Assembly (NCBI RefSeq): GCF_007049795.1
Contig: NZ_SCFY01000014.1
Location: 109,880-173,879, forward strand
DNA length: 64,000 nt
Direction: 5' to 3'
Origin: Ectopseudomonas mendocina
Lineage (GTDB): Bacteria > Pseudomonadota > Gammaproteobacteria > Pseudomonadales > Pseudomonadaceae
Under the pieces are notes generated by a model. It was not told the origin of the DNA. It ran no database searches and saw nothing but the letters and a program-made list of their open reading frames with translations. This document shows positions 26,582-36,052 of the stretch, piece after piece (position 1 is the first letter of the stretch; each line of letters opens with the position of its first letter). The translations under genes were made by a program, and so were the position numbers.

Positions 26582-27718
26582 CTAAGAGTCGCGGCGTAGA
26601 TCCGCCGGGATCGGGAAGTCCGGCAGCGGGCCTGGGCGCTTGCCCTTGCCGGTCTGGTACTGACGAAGCTGATAGACGTAGGCCAGCACTTGAGCCACGG
26701 CCAGATACAGGCCAGCAGGAATTTCCTGGTCCAGCTCGGTGGAGTAATACACCGCACGGGCCAATGCCGGGGACTCCAGCACCATCACCTTGTACTCCTG
26801 GGCGATCTCGCGAATTTTCAGCGCCAGGAAGTCGCCGCCCTTTGCCAGCAACACCGGTGCGCTCCCCTTCTCCGGGTCGTACTTGAGCGCTACGGCGAAG
26901 TGCGTCGGGTTGGTGATGACCACGTCAGCCTGCGGCACGGCTTGCATCATCCGACGTTCGGCCATTTCCCGCTGCAACTGGCGAATACGTCCTTTGACTT
27001 CGGGCTTACCCTCGGTGTCCTTGTACTCGTCGCGCACTTCCTGCTTGGTCATCATCAACTTCTGCTTGTGACTCCACAGCTGGAACGGCACATCCACCGC
27101 GGCGATCAGGATAAGCCCGCAGGACAGCCAGAACGCACTCCAGCCGACAACCTTCAGGCTATGCAGAATGGCGGGCTCGACGGGCTCGTTGGCAATGGCC
27201 AGCAGATCGTCCTGGTCCACCGAAAGCACTACCAGCGCTACCGCAAGGATTACCAGAAACTTGGCCAGAGCCTTGAGCAACTCGACCAACGCATGAACCG
27301 AGAACATGCGTTTGAGACCCGCCAATGGGTTCATCCGGCTGGCTTTGGGTTGCAGCGCCTCGGCAGAGAACAACCACCCCCCGAGCGCGATGGGGCCAGC
27401 GATGGAGGCGATCAACAACGCAATGAAAAAGGGTTGCACCGCCAGCAATGCCTGCTTGCCCGAAGCCAGCAGATAAAGCGCCATGCTGCGTTCGCTCATC
27501 AGCACATCGCGCGGCAAGCTGAAATTGCCGCGCATGACATCCATCAACACATTGCCCATGTAGGCGCCGAAAATGATCAGGGCGACAGTGCCGGTGAGCG
27601 TCACCGCCACCGTGTTGAGTTCCTTGGACCGAGCGATCTGGCCTTTCTTGCGCGACTCTTCAAGTCGCTTGCCTGTGGGTTCCTCGCTCTTGTCAGCGCC
27701 GCTCTCGCTTTCGGCCAT
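26582..27718 (-). CDS. flhB: FlhB, export-gate switch protein
   Basis: 378 residues: a charged N-terminus (ESESGADKSEEPTGKRLEES), four membrane helices and a cytoplasmic domain with the autocleavage site NPTH near residue 270 (VITNPTHFAVALKYD). Cleavage switches export from hook to filament substrates after FliK contact. It starts two bases after fliR. Confidence 0.97.
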   Translation of the reverse strand: MAESESGADKSEEPTGKRLEESRKKGQIARSKELNTVAVTLTGTVALIIFGAYMGNVLMDVMRGNFSLPRDVLMSERSMALYLLASGKQALLAVQPFFIALLIASIAGPIALGGWLFSAEALQPKASRMNPLAGLKRMFSVHALVELLKALAKFLVILAVALVVLSVDQDDLLAIANEPVEPAILHSLKVVGWSAFWLSCGLILIAAVDVPFQLWSHKQKLMMTKQEVRDEYKDTEGKPEVKGRIRQLQREMAERRMMQAVPQADVVITNPTHFAVALKYDPEKGSAPVLLAKGGDFLALKIREIAQEYKVMVLESPALARAVYYSTELDQEIPAGLYLAVAQVLAYVYQLRQYQTGKGKRPGPLPDFPIPADLRRDS

Positions 27719-27720
27719 CG

Positions 27721-28497
27721 CTACCTCACAAGAGCGAATTCGCTCAGCTGTTGCAGGGCTTCGCTGGCCAGCGCCTGGAACAGGTTGCCGAAATCGGAAA
27801 GCCCCAACCAGAAAATCACCAGGCCCATGGCCAGGGTCAGGGGGAAGCCGATGGAAAAGATGTTCAGTTGCGGCGCGGCGCGCGTCATCACGCCAAACGC
27901 CAGGTTGATCACCAGCAGCGCGGTGACCATGGGCAGCGTCAACAACAGGCCGGCGCCGATCACCCAGCCCAGTTTGCCAGCCAGCTCCCAGTAATGATTG
28001 ACCATCAGCCCTTGCCCGGACGGCAGCGTGACGAAGCTTTCCGCCAGAATTTCCAGCACCACCAGATGGCCGTTGATGGCCAGAAACAGCAAGGTCACCA
28101 ACATCAGCATGAACTGGCCAAGCACCGGCACCGACACACCATTGGTGGGGTCGACCATGGAGGCGAACCCCAGGCCCATCTGCATGGCGATGATCTGCCC
28201 AGCGACGGCGAACAGATGAAAGAACAACTGCAGAATAAAGCCGAACATGGCGCCGATCAGCACCTGTTCGAGGATCAGCAGCAGACTACGCAGGCTCAAG
28301 GCATCGACCTGCGGCATAGGTGGTAGCGTCGGCACCAGCACCACACTGATGGCCAGCGCCAGATAGAGGCGTACGCGGTTCGGCACCAGCTGGGTACCGA
28401 TGATGGGCATCACCATCAACATCGCGGCGATGCGAAACAACGGCAGCAGAAACTGGCCGACCCAGCCGCTGATCTGCTCGTTGCTCAACTCCAGCAT
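27721..28497 (-). CDS. fliR: FliR, flagellar export gate membrane protein
   Basis: 258 residues with several membrane segments and the family signature region GFASMVDPTNGVSVPVLGQF. It forms the FliPQR export gate with FliP and FliQ. It lies 13 bases after fliQ and just before flhB, the normal order. Confidence 0.95.
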   Translation of the reverse strand: MLELSNEQISGWVGQFLLPLFRIAAMLMVMPIIGTQLVPNRVRLYLALAISVVLVPTLPPMPQVDALSLRSLLLILEQVLIGAMFGFILQLFFHLFAVAGQIIAMQMGLGFASMVDPTNGVSVPVLGQFMLMLVTLLFLAINGHLVVLEILAESFVTLPSGQGLMVNHYWELAGKLGWVIGAGLLLTLPMVTALLVINLAFGVMTRAAPQLNIFSIGFPLTLAMGLVIFWLGLSDFGNLFQALASEALQQLSEFALVR

Positions 28498-28510
28498 CGC
28501 GCCCAGCCCC

Positions 28511-28780
28511 TCAACCGATGAGGTACGGAATGTTCTGGATCAACGTCTGGGTGTACTCCATCAGCTGACTCACCAGCCAGGGGCCGGCCCAGATCAGCGT
28601 GATCAGCATCACCATCAGGCGTGGCAAAAAGCTCAGCGTTTGTTCGTTGATCTGCGTGGCAGCCTGGAACATGGCAACCATCAGACCGACAATCAGGCTT
28701 GGCACCACCGCCAGACCGACGATCAGCACGATCAGCCAGAGCGCTTCGCGAAACAGGTCAACCGCTACCTCGGGAGTCAT
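28511..28780 (-). CDS. fliQ: FliQ, small export gate membrane protein
   Basis: 89 residues, two membrane helices (ALWLIVLIVGLAVVPSLIVG and FLPRLMVMLITLIWAGPWL) joined by the conserved FQAATQINEQTLSF loop. The ATG at 28780 (MTPEVAVDLF) gives the standard length; a TTG one codon upstream was not used. Confidence 0.96.
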   Translation of the reverse strand: MTPEVAVDLFREALWLIVLIVGLAVVPSLIVGLMVAMFQAATQINEQTLSFLPRLMVMLITLIWAGPWLVSQLMEYTQTLIQNIPYLIG

Positions 28781-28791
28781 CAAAGGCCTCG

Positions 28792-29577
28792 CTATATGGT
28801 GCCGAAACTGGCGGCCAAGGTGCCCATGATCAGCGCCCAGCCGTCAACCAGGACGAACAGCATGATCTTGAATGGCAATGAGATGATCAGTGGCGACAAC
28901 ATCATCATCCCCATCGCCATGAGGATACTGGCGACCACCATGTCGATGATCAAAAACGGAATGAAGATCATGAAGCCGATCTGGAAAGCGGTCTTCAACT
29001 CGGAGGTGACGAACGCCGGCACCAGAATGGTCAACGGCACGTCTTCGACACCGGCCAGGTCGGTACGCTTGGACAAACGAACGAACAGCGCCAGGTCACT
29101 CTCACGAGTCTGTGCCAGCATGAAGTCGCGGATTGGTACCTCTGCCCGTGTCAGCGCCTCCTGAGCGACGATCTCCTCGTTCAGATAAGGCTGCAGCGCA
29201 TCGGTGTTTATCCGGTCGAAAATCGGCGCCATGATGAACATCGTCAGAAACAGCGCCAGGCCGACCAGTATCTGGTTGGACGGCGTCTGCTGCAGACCCA
29301 GCGCCTGACGCAGGATGGAGAAGACGATGATGATCCGTGTGAAGCTGGTCATCAGCATGACGAACGCCGGAATGAAACTCAGCGCCGTCATGATCAGCAG
29401 AATCTGCAGGCTGACCGAGTATTCCTGCTGCCCCTGGGCGTCGGTGGACAGGGTGATGGCGGGGATCGACAACGGGCTGCTGCCCGTCTGGATCAGCGAA
29501 TTGCCTGCAGGAGGGTCCTCGGCGAACGCCAGAGAAGCGGCGAGGCTCAGCACCAGCACCAGCAACAAACGCAGCAT
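28792..29577 (-). CDS. fliP: FliP, export gate core protein
   Basis: 261 residues: a cleavable signal peptide ([19 protein letters not shown]), a periplasmic segment, then membrane helices with the conserved stretch [20 protein letters not shown] and the C-terminal [19 protein letters not shown]. It is the pentameric core of FliPQR. Its ATG shares one base with the fliO stop (TGATG). Confidence 0.96.
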   Translation of the reverse strand: MLRLLLVLVLSLAASLAFAEDPPAGNSLIQTGSSPLSIPAITLSTDAQGQQEYSVSLQILLIMTALSFIPAFVMLMTSFTRIIIVFSILRQALGLQQTPSNQILVGLALFLTMFIMAPIFDRINTDALQPYLNEEIVAQEALTRAEVPIRDFMLAQTRESDLALFVRLSKRTDLAGVEDVPLTILVPAFVTSELKTAFQIGFMIFIPFLIIDMVVASILMAMGMMMLSPLIISLPFKIMLFVLVDGWALIMGTLAASFGTI

Positions 29578-30008
29578 CAGGATTTGTCCTTCTGATCCTT
29601 GCCCATCAGCTCCATCAGGCGCTGGGCGAACTCTGGCGTGGCCTGCTCGGCATCGGCCAGATGCACTGGCTCCTTGAGCACGTGCAGCGGGGTAATGCGC
29701 CCAGCGGACAGCCCCAGCAAAATCTGCTCGTTGCCTACCTGCACCAGTACCAGGCGATCACGCGGGCCGAGCGCCTGGCTCGACAACAGCTTGATCACCT
29801 GTCCGCCCTTCGGATTCAGTTGCTGCACACGGCGCAGCAGCCAGGCGAGCAGGAAGATCAAACCGATCACCAGCAACAAGCCGAGCAGCAACTGGCCGAG
29901 CTGACCGGCTATGTCGCTGCCAGCCATGGGAGTCGCTGCCTTGCCGGCGGGCTCGGCAGCCATGGCCGCCAGAGGCATGCTGAGAAACAGAGCGAGAAGA
30001 CGAGCCAT
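29577..30008 (-). CDS. fliO: FliO, FliP-assembly chaperone
   Basis: 143 residues: a signal-like N-terminus ([17 protein letters not shown]), a membrane helix ([22 protein letters not shown], read in parts), and a cytoplasmic domain with the FliO pattern [20 protein letters not shown] and [14 protein letters not shown]. It stabilises FliP during gate assembly. It lies two bases after fliN. Confidence 0.93.
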   Translation of the reverse strand: MARLLALFLSMPLAAMAAEPAGKAATPMAGSDIAGQLGQLLLGLLLVIGLIFLLAWLLRRVQQLNPKGGQVIKLLSSQALGPRDRLVLVQVGNEQILLGLSAGRITPLHVLKEPVHLADAEQATPEFAQRLMELMGKDQKDKS

Positions 30009-30010
30009 GG

Positions 30011-30487
30011 TCAGCGCAGCTTCTTGATACGTTCGCTGGGGCTGATCACGTCGGTCAGGCGAATGCCGAACTTCTCGTTGACCACCACCACTTCGCCATG
30101 AGCGATCAACGTGCCGTTGACCAGCACATCGAGCGGCTCACCGGCCAGACGATCCAGCTCGATCACCGAGCCCTGATTGAGCTGCAGCAGATTACGGATA
30201 GTGATATCGGTGTTGCCCACTTCCATGGAGATGGACACTGGAATATCCAGGATCACATCCAGATTGGGGCCATCCAGATTGACCGGCAGATTGCCGGGAG
30301 GCGGTGCGCTGCCGAACTCTTCCATCGGTGCACGCGGTGCGGCCGGTTGCGCTGCCTGAGCGGCCCCCTGCCCTGCGAGCATGGCATCGATATCGTCCTG
30401 ATCGGCATCACCTGCCTCGGCCAGCGCTGCGGCCCATTCATCGGCCAGTGCCTGTTCCTCGGGGGAGGTGTTTTCTTCGTCTGCCAT
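30011..30487 (-). CDS. fliN: FliN, C-ring switch protein
   Basis: 158 residues: an acidic N-terminal extension, then a SpoA domain at about 75-155 (LDVILDIPVSISMEVGNTDI, LLQLNQGSVIELDRLAGEP, VVVVNEKFGIRLTDVISP). With FliM it forms the rotor C-ring and docks FliH. It is 71 bases downstream of fliM. Confidence 0.95.
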   Translation of the reverse strand: MADEENTSPEEQALADEWAAALAEAGDADQDDIDAMLAGQGAAQAAQPAAPRAPMEEFGSAPPPGNLPVNLDGPNLDVILDIPVSISMEVGNTDITIRNLLQLNQGSVIELDRLAGEPLDVLVNGTLIAHGEVVVVNEKFGIRLTDVISPSERIKKLR

Positions 30488-30558
30488 CGTGATTCCTCGC
30501 CTGGCTTCTGCTATTCGTTCACGTCGGGCTTTGTCAGCCCTGGAGAGTTACCAACGCC

Positions 30559-31530
30559 TCAGCGTTGGCGTTCGATTGGTTCCAGCACCTGCAGGGCCAG
30601 ATTGCCCTTGTGCGCTCCCAGCTTGACCTTGAAGGTCGGCACGCCATTGGCGCGCATGACCACGTTGTCCGGCAATTCCACGGGGATCACATCACCCGGC
30701 TGCATGTGCAGGATGTCGCGCAGCTTCAACTGGCGGCGGGCAACGGTGGCGGCCAGCGGCACGCTGACATCGAGGATGTCCTCACGCAGGGCCTTGATCC
30801 AGCGCTCGTCCTGATCGTCGACATCGGATTGGAAACCGGCATCGAGCATTTCGCGGATCGGCTCGATCATCGAGTACGGCATGGTGATGTGCAGGTCGCC
30901 ACCGCCGCCGTCGAGCTCGATATGGAAGGTGGACACCACCACCACTTCGCTGGGGCTGACGATGTTGGCCAGCGCCGGGTTGACCTCGGAGTTGACGTAC
31001 TCGAAGTTGATATCCATGACCGCGTGCCAGGCTTCACGCAGGTCGACGAACGCCTGGTCGAGCACCATGCGCACGACACGCAGTTCGGTTGGCGTGAACT
31101 CACGGCCTTCGATCTTGGCATGGCGCCCATCGCCGCCGAAGAAGTTGTCCACCAGCTTGAACACCAGCTTGGCGTCGAGGATGAACAGACCGGTGCCGCG
31201 CAGCGGCTTCATCTTCACCAGGTTGAGACTGGTAGGCACGTACAACGAGTGCACGTATTCGCCGAACTTCATCACCTGCACACCACCGACGGCGACGTCG
31301 GCCGAGCGGCGCAACAGGTTGAACATGCTGATGCGGGTATAACGGGCAAAGCGCTCGTTGATCATCTCCAGCGTCGGCATGCGCCCACGGACGATACGAT
31401 CCTGACTGGTCAGGTCGTACTGTTTGACGCTCCCCGGCTCCGCTGCGTCCTCGGTTTCCACCAGGCCGTCATCGACGCCATGCAACAGCGCATCGATCTC
31501 GTCCTGGGAAAGCAGGTCTTGCACGGCCAT
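30559..31530 (-). CDS. fliM: FliM, C-ring switch protein and CheY-P receptor
   Basis: 323 residues. The N-terminal CheY-binding peptide is intact (LLSQDEIDALLHGV, residues 5-18). The middle CheC-like domain contains GGxG contacts to FliG (TGLFILDAKLVFKLVDNFFGG, read in parts), and the C-terminal SpoA domain binds FliN. It lies 12 bases after fliL. Confidence 0.97.
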   Translation of the reverse strand: MAVQDLLSQDEIDALLHGVDDGLVETEDAAEPGSVKQYDLTSQDRIVRGRMPTLEMINERFARYTRISMFNLLRRSADVAVGGVQVMKFGEYVHSLYVPTSLNLVKMKPLRGTGLFILDAKLVFKLVDNFFGGDGRHAKIEGREFTPTELRVVRMVLDQAFVDLREAWHAVMDINFEYVNSEVNPALANIVSPSEVVVVSTFHIELDGGGGDLHITMPYSMIEPIREMLDAGFQSDVDDQDERWIKALREDILDVSVPLAATVARRQLKLRDILHMQPGDVIPVELPDNVVMRANGVPTFKVKLGAHKGNLALQVLEPIERQR

Positions 31531-31542
31531 CTTCGGCTCCCG

Positions 31543-32064
31543 CTACTGCAACACGAAATTGGTGAACAGCACCTGCTCGACCACAGTGCTGCCGGTTTCC
31601 TTCTGCGCCAGTTCCTGCACGCTGGCCAGCGCCTGCTGCAGAAGCATTTCCTTGCCCAACGGCGTTTGCAGCGCGGCAAAATCCTGACCGGACAGCAACA
31701 TCACCAGACGGTTACGCAATACCGGCATATGCACCTTGAGCTTCTCCATGCCGGCGGTATCACGGCTCATCAAGGCCATGCTGACCTGCAGGTAGCGGGT
31801 ACGGTTCTGGTAATTGAAGTTGACCACGAAGGCTGGCATCAGGTCCTGATAGACAGCTGGCTGGCGCACTGGCGCCGCCGATGCCGCAGCCTCTGCCGGC
31901 TTGGCCTCCTCGCTCTTGTCACCCTTGCTGAGAATGAACCAGGTACCGCCCACGGAAAGGCCAACGGCCAGCAGCAGACCCACCACAATCAGGATGATGA
32001 GTTTGAGCTTGCTCTTGCCGGCGGGTTGTCCGTCGGCAGCCGGTGCCGCTTCTTTCTTAGCCAT
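31543..32064 (-). CDS. fliL: FliL, stator-associated flagellar basal body protein
   Basis: 173 residues: a cytoplasmic N-terminus, one membrane helix (LIILIVVGLLLAVGLSVGGTW, in parts), a Lys/Glu/Ala linker and a periplasmic FliL domain (MPAFVVNFNYQNRTRYLQVSM, in parts). It is the first gene after the fliK terminator and heads fliLMNOPQR-flhB. Confidence 0.95.
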   Translation of the reverse strand: MAKKEAAPAADGQPAGKSKLKLIILIVVGLLLAVGLSVGGTWFILSKGDKSEEAKPAEAAASAAPVRQPAVYQDLMPAFVVNFNYQNRTRYLQVSMALMSRDTAGMEKLKVHMPVLRNRLVMLLSGQDFAALQTPLGKEMLLQQALASVQELAQKETGSTVVEQVLFTNFVLQ

Positions 32065-32114
32065 GCCAATAATCCGTCACTATCGGAGTTCTTTCCGCAT
32101 TCAAAGGGTTAAGA

Positions 32115-32129
32115 GCAAGTGTTATGCCA
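32115..32129 (-). promoter_or_regulatory. Candidate RpoN (sigma-54) promoter of fliLMNOPQR-flhB
   Basis: The minus strand reads TGGCATA-ACAC-TTGC followed by T, a good match to TGGCACG-N4-TTGCW. It is 50 bases before the fliL start, a spacing like the other RpoN sites here. Confidence 0.7.
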
Positions 32130-32201
32130 GCATATGAGCAGGCTTGTCTAACTCTGGGCGCGGATTTAACAGCGCCAGCTACTTGCTGTCACCCAAAATG
32201 C

Positions 32202-32236
32202 ATTCGCCCGGGCACCTTTCGGCAACCCGGGCGAAT
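32202..32236 (-). terminator. Terminator-like hairpin between fliK and fliL
   Basis: A perfect 11-bp stem (ATTCGCCCGGG / CCCGGGCGAAT) with a 13-base loop lies about 60 bases after the fliK stop. On the minus strand only a short T-run (ATTTT) follows, so termination may be partial. Confidence 0.6.
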
Positions 32237-32292
32237 ACAAGTCTAGCGGAGGAACACCGATAATCGGGCATTGCTCAGCGCTTGAGCCCCAC

Positions 32293-33519
32293 TTATGCGT
32301 AGTAGTCGACCAGCCCGCGGCCAGAGGTCAAACGCTCACTGCGCACTTCCTGATGGACGCCCGGCTGCAGCTCGTCACTGGCTAGCAGATCATCACGCGA
32401 GCCAGAACCACCACGACCGCCCTCGCCCTGCCCCTGCCAGCCGCGGTTAAGCGACTGATCGGAAACGTTGGCATCGGCCAGATTCATGCCTTGCTGCGCG
32501 AACAGCTCACGCAAGCGATGCATCTGCCCTTCCAGCGCTTCGCGCACCCCGGCATTGGGGCTGGCAAACGTCACCTGGGCCTGATCCTGGGACAGGTTCA
32601 CCCGCACCTCAAGACGCCCCAACTCCGCCGGGTCCAGTTGAATTTCAGCCGACTTGAGGTTCTGACTGGACAACCACATGACGCGATCGACAACCGCCTC
32701 GCTCCAGCCCCCCTGATGCATGGCCACCGGCTGGCCGGGCACCAGCGGCATGCGCTGGGCGGCACCGACCTGATGATTGAGCGCCTGCGTCAGCGCATTG
32801 AGCTTGCTGACGAACTGATCCGGGCGATTGAGCTGAACGCTGTCCTTGAGGCTTTCCAGGGCATCCTTGGCCAGGCTTTCCAGCGGCAGGTCCAGCACCG
32901 ACTCGTCAGAGCTCTCGGCCGACTCCTCCCCCTTGCCCATAGCGGACATGGCCGCAGCGAAGTCCGTGCTGGTCGCCACCCGCGTGCTCTTGATCGCAGC
33001 GTCTTGCGACAACTGCGCCTTGCCCGCTTCTTCTGCCGGCTGCTTGAGCTGCGCCAGCGGATCGAGAACATCTTCCTCCAGCACTGGCTCGGCAGTATCC
33101 GCAGCACTGGCATTGGCACCGGTGATCACCAGCGCCGGCAACTCCGGCGAGTCCTGGGTGACCGCAGCATCCTCTACTGGCACCTGGATACCGCCCAGTG
33201 CCATCGCCAACAACGGGTCGAGCTCTTCTTCAACGCCCTCCTGGGTCGGCAAGGAATTGCCGGGGGCGGCAACCGAGGGCTGCTCGGCGGCAGAAGAAGC
33301 AGTGTCAGCCGCTCCTGAAGAAGCAGCAGGCTTCTGCTCCTGGCTTGATTTATCGGTACTGCCAGTACGCTCGCCAGGCTTGGCCTGACGCTCCTTGGCA
33401 TACATATCGGCAAAGCTGGAAGCACCGTTCTTGCTGGGTTCCGGCGCTTTGGCCGGTTGCTTCGCTTTGCTCTTCACCTCAGGCGTAGCCTGCAAGCTTA
33501 GGTCGGGCAACGCGGACAT
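32293..33519 (-). CDS. fliK: FliK, flagellar hook-length control protein
   Basis: 408 residues from the ATG at 33519; the frame extends 42 codons upstream without homology. A long Ala/Ser/Glu-rich, low-complexity ruler region precedes the conserved C-terminal domain (LKSAEIQLDPAELGRLEVRV, then VTFASPNAGVREALEGQM and LRELFAQQGMNLADANV), which acts on FlhB. It is the canonical fliK, located between hptB and fliL. An RpoN-like site precedes it. Confidence 0.93.
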   Translation of the reverse strand: MSALPDLSLQATPEVKSKAKQPAKAPEPSKNGASSFADMYAKERQAKPGERTGSTDKSSQEQKPAASSGAADTASSAAEQPSVAAPGNSLPTQEGVEEELDPLLAMALGGIQVPVEDAAVTQDSPELPALVITGANASAADTAEPVLEEDVLDPLAQLKQPAEEAGKAQLSQDAAIKSTRVATSTDFAAAMSAMGKGEESAESSDESVLDLPLESLAKDALESLKDSVQLNRPDQFVSKLNALTQALNHQVGAAQRMPLVPGQPVAMHQGGWSEAVVDRVMWLSSQNLKSAEIQLDPAELGRLEVRVNLSQDQAQVTFASPNAGVREALEGQMHRLRELFAQQGMNLADANVSDQSLNRGWQGQGEGGRGGSGSRDDLLASDELQPGVHQEVRSERLTSGRGLVDYYA

Positions 33520-33556
33520 GGACGCTCTCCGTCTGATGGGTCGTGACGGGATCAGA

Positions 33557-33571
33557 GCAAAGGACGGGCCA
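33557..33571 (-). promoter_or_regulatory. Candidate RpoN (sigma-54) promoter of fliK
   Basis: The minus strand reads TGGCCCG-TCCT-TTGC followed by T, one mismatch in the -24 box. It is 38 bases before the fliK ATG, which has GGAG as ribosome binding site, so fliK can be transcribed apart from the hsbA-hsbR-hptB genes. Confidence 0.6.
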
Positions 33572-33586
33572 ACTCGTGAAAAGGCA

Positions 33587-33940
33587 TCAGAGGCGGTAAC
33601 GCTGGCGCTCGGATTTGAACAGGATGCGCACGATGGCGAATTCACGCTCGACCTGCTCGATCAGCGCCGGGGCCAGGTCCAGTGCCTCGCGCCGACCGGC
33701 GTCCTCGAGTTCCTTGCACAGGCTGGCCAACAGTACCGCACCCATGTTGCTGCAACTGCCCTTGAAGCTGTGCGCAGCCAGTCGCAGCCCCTGCGCATCA
33801 TCCTCGATCTGCGCCTGATGCAGCAGGCGCAAACGCTGTTCGGAATCGGCAACGAAGGTATCGAGCAGAATCGGGTACTCGTCTTCCATAACGTCCTGCA
33901 GCGCCGCCAGGACGGCATCGTCGAGATGGATATCGGACAC
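33587..33940 (-). CDS. hptB: HptB-like histidine phosphotransfer protein
   Basis: 117 residues forming one Hpt four-helix domain; the phospho-His is in LRLAAHSFKGSCSNMGA. In P. aeruginosa HptB receives phosphate from hybrid kinases and passes it to HsbR. It lies 30 bases downstream of hsbR, supporting the pairing. The symbol rests on family plus neighbours. Confidence 0.85.
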   Translation of the reverse strand: MSDIHLDDAVLAALQDVMEDEYPILLDTFVADSEQRLRLLHQAQIEDDAQGLRLAAHSFKGSCSNMGAVLLASLCKELEDAGRREALDLAPALIEQVEREFAIVRILFKSERQRYRL

Positions 33941-33970
33941 CGGGTCACTCCCTGAACATCAAGGCCCAGA

Positions 33971-35659
33971 TTATGCCTCAGCGGACCAGCAAAACTCCAC
34001 GCTGACGCCTCGTCCGTCGGGGCCGCAACCAAAACCGTCGCTCAGCTCACGGACCAGCGCCAGACCGCGCCCGCAAAGCGCGTCATCTCGCATTGTCACG
34101 ACATTGTCTGGATCGAAACCTGGCCCGCTGTCCTCTATCCCGACGATAAGGCGGCCGCCATTTCCCTCAGGGAGCATCTGCAGGTGAAAGCGCACATAGC
34201 CATCGTGTAATGACGCCAGACGCAAACGCCGCTCTCGGTAGTACTCGGCAAAGCCGCTGGCATCCTGCTTGAGCGAGGAATCCAGCCCCATCACGCCATG
34301 CTCCAACGCATTGGAATAGAGCTCGGCGAGCACGGTATACAGCTCGCCGCCACGCGGTCGCAACGCCCGTACGTCCAGCAGCAGCTGCAACAAGAATGGC
34401 AGCGGATTGAAATGGCGCAGGCTCAGCGCTCGAAACTCGAAACTGGCCGACCAGTCCATCACGCTGCCCTGGCCGCTATCGGCAAAAGCCAGCGGCCGGG
34501 GGCGCTCGTCGTCTTCGACAAGCCCGACCTGGACCATGCTGACATCGTCCTGCTGTTCCCCGCGGAACGCCACCAGCGCCTGCTGGATTTCCTCGAACAA
34601 GGCCTGCGGCTGCCGATTGGCCTCCAACAGCCGGAGCAGGCGTTCCTCGCCGAACAACTGGCCGTGCTGGTCACTGGCCTCGAGTACCCCGTCGCTAAGC
34701 AGAAAGATGCGATCCCCTGGCGCTAGCGGATAGACCTCGCAACGGTCACTGAACGCCGCAGGCTCCAGAATCCCCAGCGGCAGATGGCGAGATACCAATG
34801 ACTGACGCGGACAGCCATCAGCATGCAGCAGATAGCCATCCGGCAGCCCGCCATTCCACACCTCGAGTAGCCCGCGCTTGCTGCTGATGTTGAGCAAGGT
34901 GGCGCAGCAGAACACCCCAACCGGCAGGATGCGCTTTAGCTTGGCGTTGATCTCGCGAAGGATCTCGGCGAGCGCATGGCCTTTGGCGGTCATGCCATAG
35001 AACACCTCGGCCAGCGGCATAGCGCCAATAGCCGCCGGCAAACCATGACCGGTGAAATCACCCAGCATCACGTGCATGCCGCCTGACGGCTTGTAGGCTG
35101 CCAGTAACAAATCACCGTTGAACAGCGCATAAGGCGACTGCATGTAGCGGATGTTTGGCGCATCCAGGCAGCCGGAATGTGCCACCTTGTCGAATACCGC
35201 CTTGGCTACGCGTTGCTCGTGCAGCAGGTGCTCGTTGTGCAGGGCGATCAAGTCGCGCTGCTGCAATACCGTATCGTGCAGACGGCGCAGGCGGTCCATG
35301 GCCCCGATCTTGGCCTCGAGTATCACCAGGTTATAGGGCTTGGCGAGAAAGTCGTCGCCACCGGCCTCCAGGCAGCGCACCAGCGCCTCGCCCTCGGTCA
35401 GCGAGGTGAGAAAGATGATCGGCACCAGCGCCTCGCCGGCCTGATCCTTGATCCGCCGCGCCGCCTCGAAGCCATCCATCACCGGCATCAGCGCATCCAT
35501 CAGGACCAGATGCGGACGCTCCTGCTCGAACAGGGCGACAGCCTCAAGACCATTGCTGGCGGTCAGTACGCGGTGCCCCTGACGACTGACGATGGTGGAC
35601 AACAGCATGCGGTCGGCTGCGTTGTCCTCGGCAATCAGGATCGCAAGACGCTCAGGCAT
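33971..35659 (-). CDS. hsbR: HsbR-like response regulator with PP2C phosphatase and anti-sigma kinase domains
   Basis: 562 residues. Receiver domain at 1-120 (ILIAEDNAADRML; acceptor Asp in LVLMDALMPVMDG; Lys in FLAKPYN). SpoIIE/PP2C phosphatase domain at about 200-390 (MLGDFTGHGLPAAIGAMPL, FLLSDGVLEA). C-terminal HATPase/RsbW-like domain (VLAELYSNALEHGVMG, GIEDSGPGFD). In P. aeruginosa HsbR toggles the phosphorylation of HsbA under control of HptB, affecting flagellar gene expression, biofilm and c-di-GMP. Confidence 0.88.
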   Translation of the reverse strand: MPERLAILIAEDNAADRMLLSTIVSRQGHRVLTASNGLEAVALFEQERPHLVLMDALMPVMDGFEAARRIKDQAGEALVPIIFLTSLTEGEALVRCLEAGGDDFLAKPYNLVILEAKIGAMDRLRRLHDTVLQQRDLIALHNEHLLHEQRVAKAVFDKVAHSGCLDAPNIRYMQSPYALFNGDLLLAAYKPSGGMHVMLGDFTGHGLPAAIGAMPLAEVFYGMTAKGHALAEILREINAKLKRILPVGVFCCATLLNISSKRGLLEVWNGGLPDGYLLHADGCPRQSLVSRHLPLGILEPAAFSDRCEVYPLAPGDRIFLLSDGVLEASDQHGQLFGEERLLRLLEANRQPQALFEEIQQALVAFRGEQQDDVSMVQVGLVEDDERPRPLAFADSGQGSVMDWSASFEFRALSLRHFNPLPFLLQLLLDVRALRPRGGELYTVLAELYSNALEHGVMGLDSSLKQDASGFAEYYRERRLRLASLHDGYVRFHLQMLPEGNGGRLIVGIEDSGPGFDPDNVVTMRDDALCGRGLALVRELSDGFGCGPDGRGVSVEFCWSAEA

Positions 35660-35661
35660 GC

Positions 35662-35967
35662 TCAGCTAATCTTGAACAACTGCTCGAAGTTGGAGATGGC
35701 GAGGATCTTGCGCACGTCACTGCTGCAGTTGAGCAGGCTAATCTGCGCCGAATCGCCTCCTGCGTGATCGCGCAAGAGCAGCAGCATCCCCAGTGCCGAG
35801 CTATCCAGATAACTGGTTTCACGCAGGTCGACCTGATAGCGCTTGGGCGTCACGCTGACGCGCTCATAGGCGTCACGAAATTCCTGGTGGGAGGCGAAGT
35901 CGAAGCGTCCTCGAATCACAATGGTCAGCTCTTGCCCATCTGCCGAGGGCTGCGAGGTAATGGCCAT
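35662..35967 (-). CDS. hsbA: HsbA-like STAS-domain anti-sigma-factor antagonist
   Basis: 101 residues, a STAS domain with the phosphorylatable Ser in VDLRETSYLDSSALGMLLLL. The ATG at 35967 has AAGGAG upstream; an upstream frame extension is not conserved. In P. aeruginosa HsbA binds FlgM or the cyclase HsbD depending on its phosphorylation. It is two bases upstream of hsbR. Confidence 0.87.
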   Translation of the reverse strand: MAITSQPSADGQELTIVIRGRFDFASHQEFRDAYERVSVTPKRYQVDLRETSYLDSSALGMLLLLRDHAGGDSAQISLLNCSSDVRKILAISNFEQLFKIS

Positions 35968-36052
35968 GTCTACTCCTTTGTCGAGACTCTGCCAGATAGG
36001 GCAATTTACGTCTGAAGGTGTAGCATTTGGCCGGCGACGAAACAACCTCTAT

